DNA of 32,895 bases from UBA920 sp038257015 (GCA_038257015.1 JBBSJS010000004.1:1-32895); one strand, 5' to 3'; counted from the first letter of the stretch, positions 23,950 through 30,647 are shown. The notes: generated by a model from the sequence alone, not told the origin. Made by a program: numbers and translations.

Positions 23950-23958
23950 TGATATAAT
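23950..23958 (+). promoter_or_regulatory. Extended -10 promoter upstream of the sigma factor gene
   Basis: TG-a-TATAAT with -10 at 23953-23958. This would give a leader of about 93 nt before ATG 24058, holding a GGCC-tta-GGCC dyad (23983-23993). No clear -35. Confidence 0.6.
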
Positions 23959-24057
23959 TATGGAAAGATTGCTAACTCAAAAGGCCTTAGGCCATTTTAC
24001 ACTGCGAACACAAACTCGACGCCTGCCGGCTCAAGATATAGTTCGCTACGGACTTTC

Positions 24058-24618
24058 ATGGAGATATCTGAAGAACAAATCATCAAAACCTGCCAAGAAG
24101 GGGATATGGAATCGTTTGTCCTCCTTTACGATAAGTACGTAGAAAAAATCTATAAATTTTTCTATTACCGAACTTCTCACAAAGAGTTGACTGAAGATTT
24201 AACAAGCCAGGCATTTTTGCAAGCCATGGACAAACTGTCTACTTTTAAAACTGGCGCTGGAACTTTTCAGTCATGGCTTTATAAAATTGCCAATAATTAT
24301 TTAATCGATCATTATCGCAAGCAAAAACCAACTGACTCTCTTGATAGCCATGAAGATTTAGCTAGTTCTGAAAACTTAGAAAGTGAAACTCATAACAAGT
24401 TAACATCACAGCAATTAGAAAAACTACTCAAAGAACTTCCGGAAAATGCCAGAGAAATTCTGCAAATGCGATTATGGGACGAACTAAGTTATGCCGAGAT
24501 TGCTTCGGTGACAGGAAAAAGTGAAGGTAGTTTAAAGATGCAATTCACGCGAGCGGTAGCAAGTCTTCAGAAATTTTCTCACCTGTTGGTCTTATTATTA
24601 ATTTTCTTAAAGAAATAG
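24058..24618 (+). CDS. ECF-type RNA polymerase sigma factor
   Basis: 186 residues. Region sigma2 covers about 15-90 (FVLLYDKYVEKIYKFFYYRT, LTEDLTSQAFLQAMDKL, FQSWLYKIANNYLIDHYRKQ), which binds core RNA polymerase and the -10 element. An acidic linker follows (about 92-118). Region sigma4 (about 119-172) has LPENAREILQMRLWDELSYAEIA followed by a recognition helix (GKSEGSLKMQFTRAVASLQ). The last residues, FSHLLVLLLIFLKK, form an unusual short hydrophobic tail that may contact the membrane or its partner. The next gene, 2 nt downstream, encodes a likely anti-sigma factor. There is no Shine-Dalgarno. Confidence 0.93.
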   Translation: MEISEEQIIKTCQEGDMESFVLLYDKYVEKIYKFFYYRTSHKELTEDLTSQAFLQAMDKLSTFKTGAGTFQSWLYKIANNYLIDHYRKQKPTDSLDSHEDLASSENLESETHNKLTSQQLEKLLKELPENAREILQMRLWDELSYAEIASVTGKSEGSLKMQFTRAVASLQKFSHLLVLLLIFLKK

Positions 24619-24620
24619 TT

Positions 24621-26270
24621 ATGCAAAATACACAACCGCAAGACGTGAAAAGACTTATGCAGGAGCTGGGAATTGATGAAGGCGACCAACAAGCTGAAAA
24701 AGTGATACGTCGTTTAATACAAGACAAACCAGACGCTGTGATAGATTCTCGGTTTGTATCACATCTACGACAACAACTAGCTGAGCATTCACAAACAAGC
24801 AATTTTAACAAAACAATAATTAACCCATTTTCATTCTTTATGAATAATAAATTTCTCCCAGCAATAGTTTTGCTAATTGCAGTTATTGCTGGAGGTGCAT
24901 GGTTATTAACTAGCACGAGCCAAAACGGTTCACCGTTTGGTCGTCAGGCAGGGGAATTGCTATCTTCAAAATATGCAATTTCAGAAACAAAAAGCCAAGC
25001 TTTTGGTTCGCTTAATTCTTTAAGTATCGCAGGGAGCGGACAAAGTGAAGATTTAAAACAAGAAGGCTTGGGTACGGAAGCAGGAATGTCACACTCACTA
25101 GAGATGCCTGTTAATAGTAATGATAAGATGATGGCTCCAGGTTCTGGGGGTGGAAGTGATATCGGAATTATGCCTCCGTATAACCCAGAAGTTTACCGCT
25201 TTAGCTATGAAGGGGAAGAGCTTACGAATTTAGCAGTGGAGCAACCAGTTTATATGCGTAGTACTGGTGATATGGGCGGGAACGTAATTCAACGTATAAT
25301 CAGTGCCATTACTCTTGGCTTAGTAGACTTGGGTAGTTTCCAAGACGCATCGCTACAAAACTTCTCTCTAATTGAAGACAAAGAGTTTGGTTACAGCGTT
25401 GATGTAAATATTCCCAATGGCGCGGTAAACATTTTTCAAAATTGGGAAAAGTGGCCACGTCCAATGGATGCTTGTCGCGACGATGAATGCTACCGCAGAT
25501 ATCAGTTAACGATGAAAGATATGTTATCTGACGAGGAAACTATTGCGATTTCAAATTCATTCGTAGATGAAAAAAGAATTTCTCGTGATGGATATGGCGA
25601 ACCAATTATTAATGATCAGTGGCGAGCATCGTACGAAAAAGCTGAAGACAAAAGTAGCTTCTATGTACCCGAATTTATTGATGTAATTTACCCACTAATC
25701 TTAGATGGTAAAATTGTAATTGATGAAGGTGGTTACTCTTCGGGAATGCATGTGAATGTTGATATTCGCAACCGTCGTGTTTCGTCAGTTTACGACTTAG
25801 TGACGCGCCAGTTCCAGAAATCTACATATGTTGGAGAAACTGATGCTTCCAAAATAATCAAAATTGCCGAAGATGGTGGTTTTAGAAACTACACTGGCCC
25901 AATTGAGCGTGGTGCGACTGTACGGAACTTAGAACTTGATACACCGACTCAACAAGTAATGCGCATGTGGCGTTATGCTGAAGGCAGGCAAGTCCCTCAA
26001 GAAATCTATGTTCCTGCTCTAGTTTTCCCGATTAAGAATCCAGGTAGCTACTGGCGCCAAAATGTAATTGTCCCATTGGTGAAAGAAGTTCTAGATGCTG
26101 ATGGACAACCGCCGATGACAATTATGCCTGTACCCGAACCAATGCCGATGCCTATTGAAGGCGATGGCGGGATAGGCGATACACCTGTAGATAATAGCGG
26201 TGGAAATTCTTCCAGCAGTAATGGTACTACTAGTAGTCCTGCTGTGAAGCCTTTCATTCAACCTCGTTAA
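24621..26270 (+). CDS. Single-TM protein, probable anti-sigma partner with large external domain
   Basis: 549 residues. Layout: cytosolic N-terminal domain (1-75) with DSRFVSHLRQQLAEHSQ, resembling the helical start of ECF anti-sigma factors; one TM helix (about 78-97); and a long external part. The external part contains a Ser/Gly-rich stretch (about 115-180), a folded domain (about 185-500; FSLIEDKEFGYSVDVNIPNG, RNRRVSSVYDLVTRQF) and a Pro/Met-rich then Ser/Asn/Gly-rich tail. Being co-transcribed 2 nt after the sigma factor is the main evidence for an anti-sigma role; no zinc-binding HxxxCxxC motif is present. The size of the external domain suggests it senses an envelope signal directly. 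I do not recognise the external domain. Confidence 0.78.
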   Translation: MQNTQPQDVKRLMQELGIDEGDQQAEKVIRRLIQDKPDAVIDSRFVSHLRQQLAEHSQTSNFNKTIINPFSFFMNNKFLPAIVLLIAVIAGGAWLLTSTSQNGSPFGRQAGELLSSKYAISETKSQAFGSLNSLSIAGSGQSEDLKQEGLGTEAGMSHSLEMPVNSNDKMMAPGSGGGSDIGIMPPYNPEVYRFSYEGEELTNLAVEQPVYMRSTGDMGGNVIQRIISAITLGLVDLGSFQDASLQNFSLIEDKEFGYSVDVNIPNGAVNIFQNWEKWPRPMDACRDDECYRRYQLTMKDMLSDEETIAISNSFVDEKRISRDGYGEPIINDQWRASYEKAEDKSSFYVPEFIDVIYPLILDGKIVIDEGGYSSGMHVNVDIRNRRVSSVYDLVTRQFQKSTYVGETDASKIIKIAEDGGFRNYTGPIERGATVRNLELDTPTQQVMRMWRYAEGRQVPQEIYVPALVFPIKNPGSYWRQNVIVPLVKEVLDADGQPPMTIMPVPEPMPMPIEGDGGIGDTPVDNSGGNSSSSNGTTSSPAVKPFIQPR

Positions 26271-26286
26271 AAATAATTTATAGCAT

Positions 26287-26550
26287 GCCATCCTGAGCTA
26301 GATTCCTCGACAAGCTCGGAATGACAGACTGAAGCGCTTGGAATGACAGACTGAAGCGCTCGGAATGACAAAGTGACGTCATCCTGAGCGAAGTCGTTGC
26401 CATGCCTCACTGTCATCCTGAGCGAAGTCGAAGGATCTCTGATTACGATACAGTGAAATTTTATCTTTGAGATTCCTCGACAAGCTCGGAATGACAGACT
26501 GAAGCGCTCGGAATGACAAAGTGACGTCATCCTGAGCGAAGTCGAAGGAT
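26287..26550. repeat. Composite block of GTCATCCTGAGC / GATTCCTCGACAAGC repeats
   Basis: A segment beginning GATTCCTCGACAAGCTCGG and ending AGCGAAGTCG occurs twice in direct orientation: 26301-26396 (96 nt) and 26471-26544 (74 nt). The first copy carries one extra 22-nt unit (GACAGACTGAAGCGCTTGGAAT), so the difference equals one tandem unit. A further single repeat lies at 26411-26439. No gene is seen from 26271 to 26603; the open frame at 26267-26635 on the minus strand is repeat sequence. Confidence 0.85.
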
Positions 26551-26591
26551 CTCTGACACCGTCAAAACCTTCACACCCTGTTTTGTTAAAA

Positions 26592-26680
26592 TAAAATACA
26601 AGAGTCAAGATGCAGTTCCGAGCAGAAATGCTCAACTGGCACTACAAATACCGTTCAGTAATGAGCGGTATTTTGTATTT
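26592..26680 (+). ncRNA. Candidate small RNA or leader with two hairpins
   Basis: TTCACA (26570-26575), 16 nt and TAAAAT (26592-26597) form a possible promoter. The transcript would hold hairpin 1, CAGTT-cc-GAGC/GCTC-AACTG (26613-26638), and hairpin 2, a long stem TACAAATACCGTTC with GAGCGGTATTTTGTA (26643-26677, one bulge). Hairpin 2 is followed only by TTTCTG, so its terminator activity is uncertain. It may instead be the end of the sigma/anti-sigma operon. No known RNA family is recognised. Confidence 0.35.
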
Positions 26681-26681
26681 C

Positions 26682-26690
26682 TGATATACT
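26682..26690 (+). promoter_or_regulatory. Extended -10 promoter of the rhodanese gene, leaderless type
   Basis: TG-a-TATACT with -10 at 26685-26690 and exactly 6 nt to ATG 26697. Confidence 0.68.
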
Positions 26691-26696
26691 TATTTC

Positions 26697-27005
26697 ATGA
26701 ATAGCCAAGACATTAAACTTGCAGTTGAAGAAGTTAATGCAGGTCGTGCTAACTTAGTTGATGTGCGCACGGATTTAGAATGGGGAGAAGCTCATGCCAA
26801 ACCCGCCATTCATTTTGACAGCAAGCGCATGGAAGCAGGAGAATTACCAGATTTAGAAAAAGATAAACCAGTTTATTTGTATTGCCGTAGCGGTGGCCGA
26901 GCTGGTCGTATGAAAACGGTCTTACAGAATGCAGGTTTTAAAGAAGTCTATAATTTAGGTGGATTGCTCGATTGGCATGAAGCCGGCGGAGAGGCTGAGA
27001 AATAA
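26697..27005 (+). CDS. Single-domain rhodanese-like sulfurtransferase
   Basis: 102 residues, one rhodanese domain (PspE/GlpE size). LVDVRTDLEWGEAHAKPAIHF matches the first conserved block. The active-site loop is YCRSGGRAGR with catalytic Cys63, followed by NAGFKEVYNLGGLLDW. Such enzymes carry sulfane sulfur as a cysteine persulfide; the donor and acceptor here are unknown. It lies 1 nt upstream of the TspO gene and both share the leaderless promoter, so they may serve a common redox or stress role (inference). Confidence 0.95.
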   Translation: MNSQDIKLAVEEVNAGRANLVDVRTDLEWGEAHAKPAIHFDSKRMEAGELPDLEKDKPVYLYCRSGGRAGRMKTVLQNAGFKEVYNLGGLLDWHEAGGEAEK

Positions 27006-27006
27006 T

Positions 27007-27405
27007 ATGAACTCAAGTTACGAATGGTATCAACAACTTATTAAACCTTCTTGGGCGCCTCCATCAACATGGTTTGGTCCAGTTTGGAGCGTATTGTATA
27101 TTCTCATTGCCATTTCCTTTGGCAAAGTTTTTTGGATGTTGTGGCAAAAGCAAATTCCTTTCATCGTTGCTTTACCATTTATCCTGAACATAATTTTCAA
27201 CGCACTTTTCACACCACTGCAATTTGGTTTGAAAAGTAATGTTCTAGCGAGCATTGATATTGTCTTAGTACTCGTAACATTGATTTGGGCAATGGTGGCA
27301 ATTTGGCCACATGCTCGTTGGATTACTTACATTCAAATTCCGTATCTGTTGTGGGTAAGTTTTGCCACGGTCCTGCAATTTACCATCACCTATTTAAATC
27401 GATAA
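27007..27405 (+). CDS. TspO/MBR family membrane protein
   Basis: 132 residues from ATG 27007; the frame opens earlier inside the rhodanese gene, but this ATG directly follows the rhodanese stop codon and yields the standard family N-terminus. Five TM helices are predicted and the protein is rich in Trp, as expected for the tryptophan-rich sensory protein family. The opening YQQLIKPSWAPPSTWFGPVW and the following SVLYILIAISFG are diagnostic; FNALFTPLQFGL corresponds to the usual W/FNxxWSPLFFG block. The family binds tetrapyrroles and is linked to oxidative stress; its role here is not known. Confidence 0.94.
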   Translation: MNSSYEWYQQLIKPSWAPPSTWFGPVWSVLYILIAISFGKVFWMLWQKQIPFIVALPFILNIIFNALFTPLQFGLKSNVLASIDIVLVLVTLIWAMVAIWPHARWITYIQIPYLLWVSFATVLQFTITYLNR

Positions 27406-27420
27406 TTTTAGATTCATTTA

Positions 27421-27456
27421 AAAACCTCTAACAAATTGTTTTGCTTAGAGGTTTTT
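27421..27456 (+). terminator. Intrinsic terminator after the TspO gene
   Basis: 11-bp perfect stem AAAACCTCTAA (27421-27431) with TTAGAGGTTTT (27445-27455), ending in five T (27452-27456). The A-tract may allow bidirectional action. Confidence 0.93.
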
Positions 27457-27482
27457 ATTTTATCTATTCTTGAACATGGTTT

Positions 27483-27491
27483 TGGTATGGT
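27483..27491 (+). promoter_or_regulatory. Extended -10 promoter of the higB-like gene, leaderless type
   Basis: TG-g-TATGGT with -10 at 27486-27491 and exactly 6 nt to ATG 27498. The box is weaker than others; GGTGGT before the ATG could alternatively act as a poor Shine-Dalgarno. Confidence 0.5.
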
Positions 27492-27497
27492 GGTGGT

Positions 27498-27809
27498 ATG
27501 AAGATTGTCGTAGCGACTAAAGTACAGGAATTTGTTTCTAGTTTGGAGTCCCAAAGTTATGTTCGTGTAATAAAATCTATAGATTTACTAGAAAAGTATG
27601 GATACTTGCTAAGCTTCCCTCAAAGCAGGGCTTTTGGCAATGGATTATTCGAGTTGAGAGTCCACGGTCAATCGGAGATTAGATTATTTTATTGCTATGC
27701 TAATGATTGCGCATATATCCTTCATGCATTTTTAAAAAAATCGCAAAAAACTCCAACGTCAGAAATTACAAAGGCTAAACGGATTAGAAAAGCCCTAAAT
27801 CTACGTTGA
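27498..27809 (+). CDS. HigB/RelE-type toxin (phage Gp49-like family)
   Basis: 103 residues of the RelE superfamily. The core pattern is LLEKYGYLLSFPQSRAFGNG, then LFELRVHGQSEIRLFYCYAN and YILHAFLKKSQKTPTSEITKAK, which matches Gp49/HigB-type mRNA interferases that cleave mRNA at the ribosome. The basic residues and the (F/L)xKKxxKTP block are family hallmarks. It precedes the antitoxin gene by 31 nt, the HigBA order (toxin first). The antitoxin promoter starts at the toxin stop codon. Confidence 0.93.
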   Translation: MKIVVATKVQEFVSSLESQSYVRVIKSIDLLEKYGYLLSFPQSRAFGNGLFELRVHGQSEIRLFYCYANDCAYILHAFLKKSQKTPTSEITKAKRIRKALNLR

Positions 27810-27834
27810 CATAATATAACTTATAAGATATCAT
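27806..27834 (+). promoter_or_regulatory. Promoter of the antitoxin gene, leaderless type
   Basis: TTGACA (27806-27811, overlapping the toxin TGA), 17-nt spacer, TATCAT (27829-27834), then exactly 6 nt to ATG 27841. This would make extra antitoxin mRNA independent of the toxin gene. Confidence 0.78.
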
Positions 27835-27840
27835 CACAAT

Positions 27841-28119
27841 ATGAAGTTAATCTCTTTCGAAAATTGGCGAGCGGAAGCGCTCAAAAATCCTAAGTTTGCC
27901 AAGGCCTACAAAGACCTTGAGCCTGAATTTGAAGTAATCAGCGCCGTTATCGCCAAACGCATTAAGTACGGTATCACGCAAAAAGAATTAGCACGACGTG
28001 TGGGTACAAAACAGCCAGTAATATCAAGACTTGAGCAAGGCACACTTAATCCTTCTATAAAATTTTTAAAAAGGGTTGCTAAAGCCTTAAACTCCGAATT
28101 ACACATTCAAATTAAATAA
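27841..28119 (+). CDS. HigA-like XRE-family antitoxin
   Basis: 92 residues. An N-terminal helical part (about 1-35) that probably wraps the toxin is followed by a helix-turn-helix of the Cro/C1 type: YGITQKELARRVGTKQPVIS with RLEQGTLNPSIKFLKRVA. It should neutralise the upstream toxin and repress the pair by binding DNA, as known for HigA-type proteins. It has its own promoter and ends at a terminator overlapping its stop codon. Confidence 0.94.
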   Translation: MKLISFENWRAEALKNPKFAKAYKDLEPEFEVISAVIAKRIKYGITQKELARRVGTKQPVISRLEQGTLNPSIKFLKRVAKALNSELHIQIK

Positions 28120-28150
28120 CTGCAAATTAGTGAAACTTTGCAGTTTTTTT
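28118..28150 (+). terminator. Intrinsic terminator of the toxin-antitoxin operon
   Basis: 9-bp stem AACTGCAAA (28118-28126) with TTTGCAGTT (28137-28145), loop of 10 nt, T run 28144-28150. The left arm begins in the stop codon of the antitoxin gene. Confidence 0.93.
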
Positions 28151-28161
28151 ATGTCAGAAAA

Positions 28162-28170
28162 TGGTACAAT
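28162..28170 (+). promoter_or_regulatory. Extended -10 promoter of the helicase gene, leaderless type
   Basis: TG-g-TACAAT with -10 at 28165-28170 and exactly 6 nt to ATG 28177. It lies inside the longer open frame from 28138, so that start is unlikely. Confidence 0.68.
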
Positions 28171-28176
28171 AAAGTA

Positions 28177-29910
28177 ATGACAACTTCCAAAAAACCTCCA
28201 GCCGAACGAAAAGGCAATGAATACGCGCCTTGGCCAGAATCCGACGACACACAACTTCGCCAGCTTTATGAAAAATATTTAGCCGCTGAAATTAAAGGCG
28301 GTTTTCTTTGGTCTGAATTCTTGCAAACTTCAGCACTGCTTTTTGATCGTCGCAGTACTGCAATAAGCTCTAGATTAAAAAAACTTTTCCCGCATATCGA
28401 CAGTTTAGCTGTAGGCTCATTGCAACCGAAAGGAACTCAGGAATCTAGTCATATTGAGTACAGCACCAAACCTACCAACAAGAAACGCGCCACGCCATAC
28501 AAACGCCGATTTAATTGGGACCCAATTGCACGTCGTGCTTTGGACTTACTAGAAAATCAGCGTGACCACATTTTTATCACTGGACAAGCTGGGACAGGAA
28601 AAACCACTTTACTGGATGAGTTTAGAAAAACCACCAGCCGTAATGTAATTGTACTTGCTCCAACCGGAGTAGCAGCCGCGAACATTGGTGGCCGAACGAT
28701 TCATTCTTTTTGTGGGATTGGTCCTGCGTCTTCACTTACCAAAATAAAAAAACTGACTGATAAAGATCCACACAAAAAAGTTGTGGAACATTTGGACATG
28801 GTAATTATTGATGAAGTTTCTATGGTGCGTGCCGACTTGTTTGATTACTTCGATAAGTTCTTGCGCGTTAATCGAGGTGAGTTAAAAGTACCTTTTGGTG
28901 GCGTACAAATTGTGATGGTGGGGGATTTGTATCAGTTGCCTCCAGTAGTAAGACGCGAAGAAGAAAATATTTTTGGACGCATGTATGGTACGCCATATTT
29001 TTTCTCAGCTAACATTTTTAGTGAAATCACTTTTAAATTTGTTGAACTTACCGAAGTGCATCGTCAAAAAGAAGGTGAATTTTTAAAACTTTTACAGTCT
29101 ATTCGAGTAAACCAAGCAGGACGTGCAGAACTGCAAAAACTGAACAGTCGCGTGGTAGATGAAACTATAAATCAACTGGAAGATTTCACGATTTATATTT
29201 CCACCACAAATGCTATCGCCGATAACGTTAATAGTTTTCGACTTAACCAAATTGATGCACGCGAAAAAGTTTTCAAAGGTGTAATGCATGGCGAAACAAC
29301 TGGCTTTCAATTTCCAGCAGATTTTGAATTGAAATTAAAACTTGGCGCTCAAGTAATGCTACTCAACAACGACAAAGCCGGCCGTTGGGTTAACGGCACG
29401 GTCGGAAAGTACATGGGCGTTTATAAAGCCACAAAGAATCCTAATGCGATTAAAGCTAGTCAGTACAGTTCGAAGGATAGTTACGGCGAAACCGTTACCA
29501 ATGACACCGAATTGCTGATGGTAGAAATTGAAAACGGCGAAACTTTGTATGTACCTCGCAACAAGTGGGATGTTATAGATTACAGTTACGACGAAGCCGA
29601 GAATGCAGTTGAAACCGATGTGGTGGGTGGGTATAGTCAGTTTCCGGTGAAGTTGGCGTGGGCAATTACAATTCACAAAAGCCAAGGAAAAACTTTTGAT
29701 AATGTGGTAATCGACTTAGGACGAGGTGCTTTCGCTCACGGTCAGTTATATGTTGCCTTGTCTCGTTGTCGAACTTTGGAGGGAATTGAACTGGTTCGTG
29801 AAGCTAATCTAAACGACATCCGTATGGACGAGCGCGTGGTAGAATTTTTAGATATTTGTCGTAAACACGGCGAGCGCAGTATTAGTTTTCTCGTCGGCGG
29901 TTTGTTTTAA
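28177..29910 (+). CDS. Pif1/RecD-like SF1B helicase with N-terminal SANT-like segment
   Basis: 577 residues from ATG 28177 (MTTSKKPPAERKGNEYAPW). Residues about 15-75 (APWPESDDTQLRQLYEKYLA and LLFDRRSTAISSRLKKLFP) look like a small Myb/SANT-type helical DNA-binding segment. The helicase core follows: Walker A GQAGTGKT (136-143), APTGVAAANIGG, Walker B IIDEVSMV (D212-E213) and VGDLYQLPPV. Late motifs are AITIHKSQGKTFDNVVIDLG and YVALSRCRTLEGI. SF1B helicases of this type move 5' to 3' and act in genome maintenance, for example on G-quadruplexes or stalled forks. It is preceded by a terminator and has its own leaderless-type promoter. Confidence 0.94.
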   Translation: MTTSKKPPAERKGNEYAPWPESDDTQLRQLYEKYLAAEIKGGFLWSEFLQTSALLFDRRSTAISSRLKKLFPHIDSLAVGSLQPKGTQESSHIEYSTKPTNKKRATPYKRRFNWDPIARRALDLLENQRDHIFITGQAGTGKTTLLDEFRKTTSRNVIVLAPTGVAAANIGGRTIHSFCGIGPASSLTKIKKLTDKDPHKKVVEHLDMVIIDEVSMVRADLFDYFDKFLRVNRGELKVPFGGVQIVMVGDLYQLPPVVRREEENIFGRMYGTPYFFSANIFSEITFKFVELTEVHRQKEGEFLKLLQSIRVNQAGRAELQKLNSRVVDETINQLEDFTIYISTTNAIADNVNSFRLNQIDAREKVFKGVMHGETTGFQFPADFELKLKLGAQVMLLNNDKAGRWVNGTVGKYMGVYKATKNPNAIKASQYSSKDSYGETVTNDTELLMVEIENGETLYVPRNKWDVIDYSYDEAENAVETDVVGGYSQFPVKLAWAITIHKSQGKTFDNVVIDLGRGAFAHGQLYVALSRCRTLEGIELVREANLNDIRMDERVVEFLDICRKHGERSISFLVGGLF

Positions 29911-29917
29911 TTGCCTT

Positions 29918-30002
29918 TGTCATTCCCGCACCTCCTATGTCATTCCGGTTTTTCTATGTCATTCCCGCACCTCCTATGTCATTCCCGCGAAGGCGGGAAT
30001 CT
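29918..30002. repeat. Short tandem array of TGTCATTCCCGCACCTCCTA units
   Basis: Four units start at 29918, 29938, 29957 and 29977 (periods 20, 19, 20). Units 1 and 3 read TGTCATTCCCGCACCTCCTA; unit 2 diverges in the middle (GGTTTTTCTA); unit 4 is the palindrome GTCATTCCCGCGAAGGCGGGAATCT. Units share only TGTCATTCC and the ending CTA, so this is not a CRISPR. Confidence 0.8.
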
Positions 30003-30014
30003 ATAACATGTAAG

Positions 30015-30073
30015 TGTCATCCTAAGCAATCATGCGCAAATCTCTGTCATCCTGAGCGAAGTCGAAGGATCTC
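30015..30073. repeat. GTCATCCTGAGC repeat pair, left of the 30133 gene
   Basis: A degenerate copy (TGTCATCCTAAGCAATCATGCGCAAATCTC) is followed by a full copy ending GTCGAAGGATCTC. The first 45 nt closely match 30882-30925 on the other side of the 30133/30676 gene pair. Confidence 0.8.
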
Positions 30074-30078
30074 AAAAT

Positions 30079-30109
30079 AAAAAAGACGAGAACAATAAAT
30101 GCTCTCGTC
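30079..30109 (-). terminator. Intrinsic terminator of the 30609 minus-strand gene
   Basis: On the minus strand: GACGAGA (30109-30103) with TCTCGTC (30091-30085), then six T (30084-30079). Confidence 0.9.
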
Positions 30110-30132
30110 GGGGATTCGCTGTGATGCAAATG

Positions 30133-30609
30133 TCACGCCTTGGCGGACATTGCTTTCACTTCAACAATTTCTTCTTCTTCGGCAACCGGACTCCAGTCGT
30201 CTTCGCCACCATCGCCACCACCGGGATTGTCATCCGGATCTTCTTCAATTATGGAGAAGGTGTTGATTTGAAACAAAAATGGCGTTTGCAATTCTTCACT
30301 CACTTCGTTTTCCGAAAAGTTCGGTATGATGTCGAAACTTAACGACAAACTAGAGGTAAGCTCACAAAGCGACATGTAGATGGATGTAAAATCTTCTACT
30401 GTGTCGCACAGCCGTAGTCGCGCGATTGTTTCCTTGTCCGTTATCGGAACGAGAAGCTCTCTTTCGGTTGATAGTTTCTCAAGTTCCTTAGAACTTAGGT
30501 CAAAGAAAATGCCATGGAGCAAATGCTCTTGAATGGCAAATAATAACTTTGTTTTCGCAGTGTTTGCGATGATTTCATCAACAGAAACCAGTGTATTATT
30601 TTTTTGCAT
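30133..30609 (-). CDS. Unrecognised acidic protein with Gly/Asp-rich tail
   Basis: 158 residues, no family recognised. GGGAGGA lies 4-5 nt before the ATG (minus strand, 30620-30614), a strong RBS. Residues 1-105 are mixed and likely folded (TKLLFAIQEHLLHGIFFDLS, ETIARLRLCDTVEDFTSIYM). Residues about 122-150 form a very acidic, Gly-rich segment (EEDPDDNPGGGDGGEDDW) of the type that may bind Ca2+ or basic partners, or simply be disordered. There is no signal peptide or TM segment. It is monocistronic, with its own terminator, and diverges from the YwbE-like gene. The pair is bracketed by homologous repeats. Confidence 0.75.
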   Translation of the reverse strand: MQKNNTLVSVDEIIANTAKTKLLFAIQEHLLHGIFFDLSSKELEKLSTERELLVPITDKETIARLRLCDTVEDFTSIYMSLCELTSSLSLSFDIIPNFSENEVSEELQTPFLFQINTFSIIEEDPDDNPGGGDGGEDDWSPVAEEEEIVEVKAMSAKA

Positions 30610-30638
30610 AAAATCCTCCCAGATCTGTATTCAGGCGA

Positions 30639-30647
30639 ATCATAGCA
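30639..30647 (-). promoter_or_regulatory. Extended -10 promoter of the 30609 minus-strand gene
   Basis: On the minus strand TG-c-TATGAT with the -10 at 30644-30639, giving a leader of about 22 nt that carries the RBS. Its -35 region overlaps the divergent -10 at 30664-30669. Confidence 0.6.

Noticed and set aside
26267..26635. 122-codon minus-strand frame
   Set aside because: It consists of translated GTCATCCTGAGC/GATTCCTCGAC repeats (recurring RDPSTSLRMT and CHSE text), not a gene.
28138..28176. 13-residue extension of the helicase
   Set aside because: It overlaps the toxin-antitoxin terminator and the -10 box of the helicase gene.
29918..30002. Regularly spaced short repeats that could suggest a CRISPR array
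   Set aside because: Period is only about 20 nt, shared sequence is 9-12 nt, there are no unique spacers of normal length and no cas genes.
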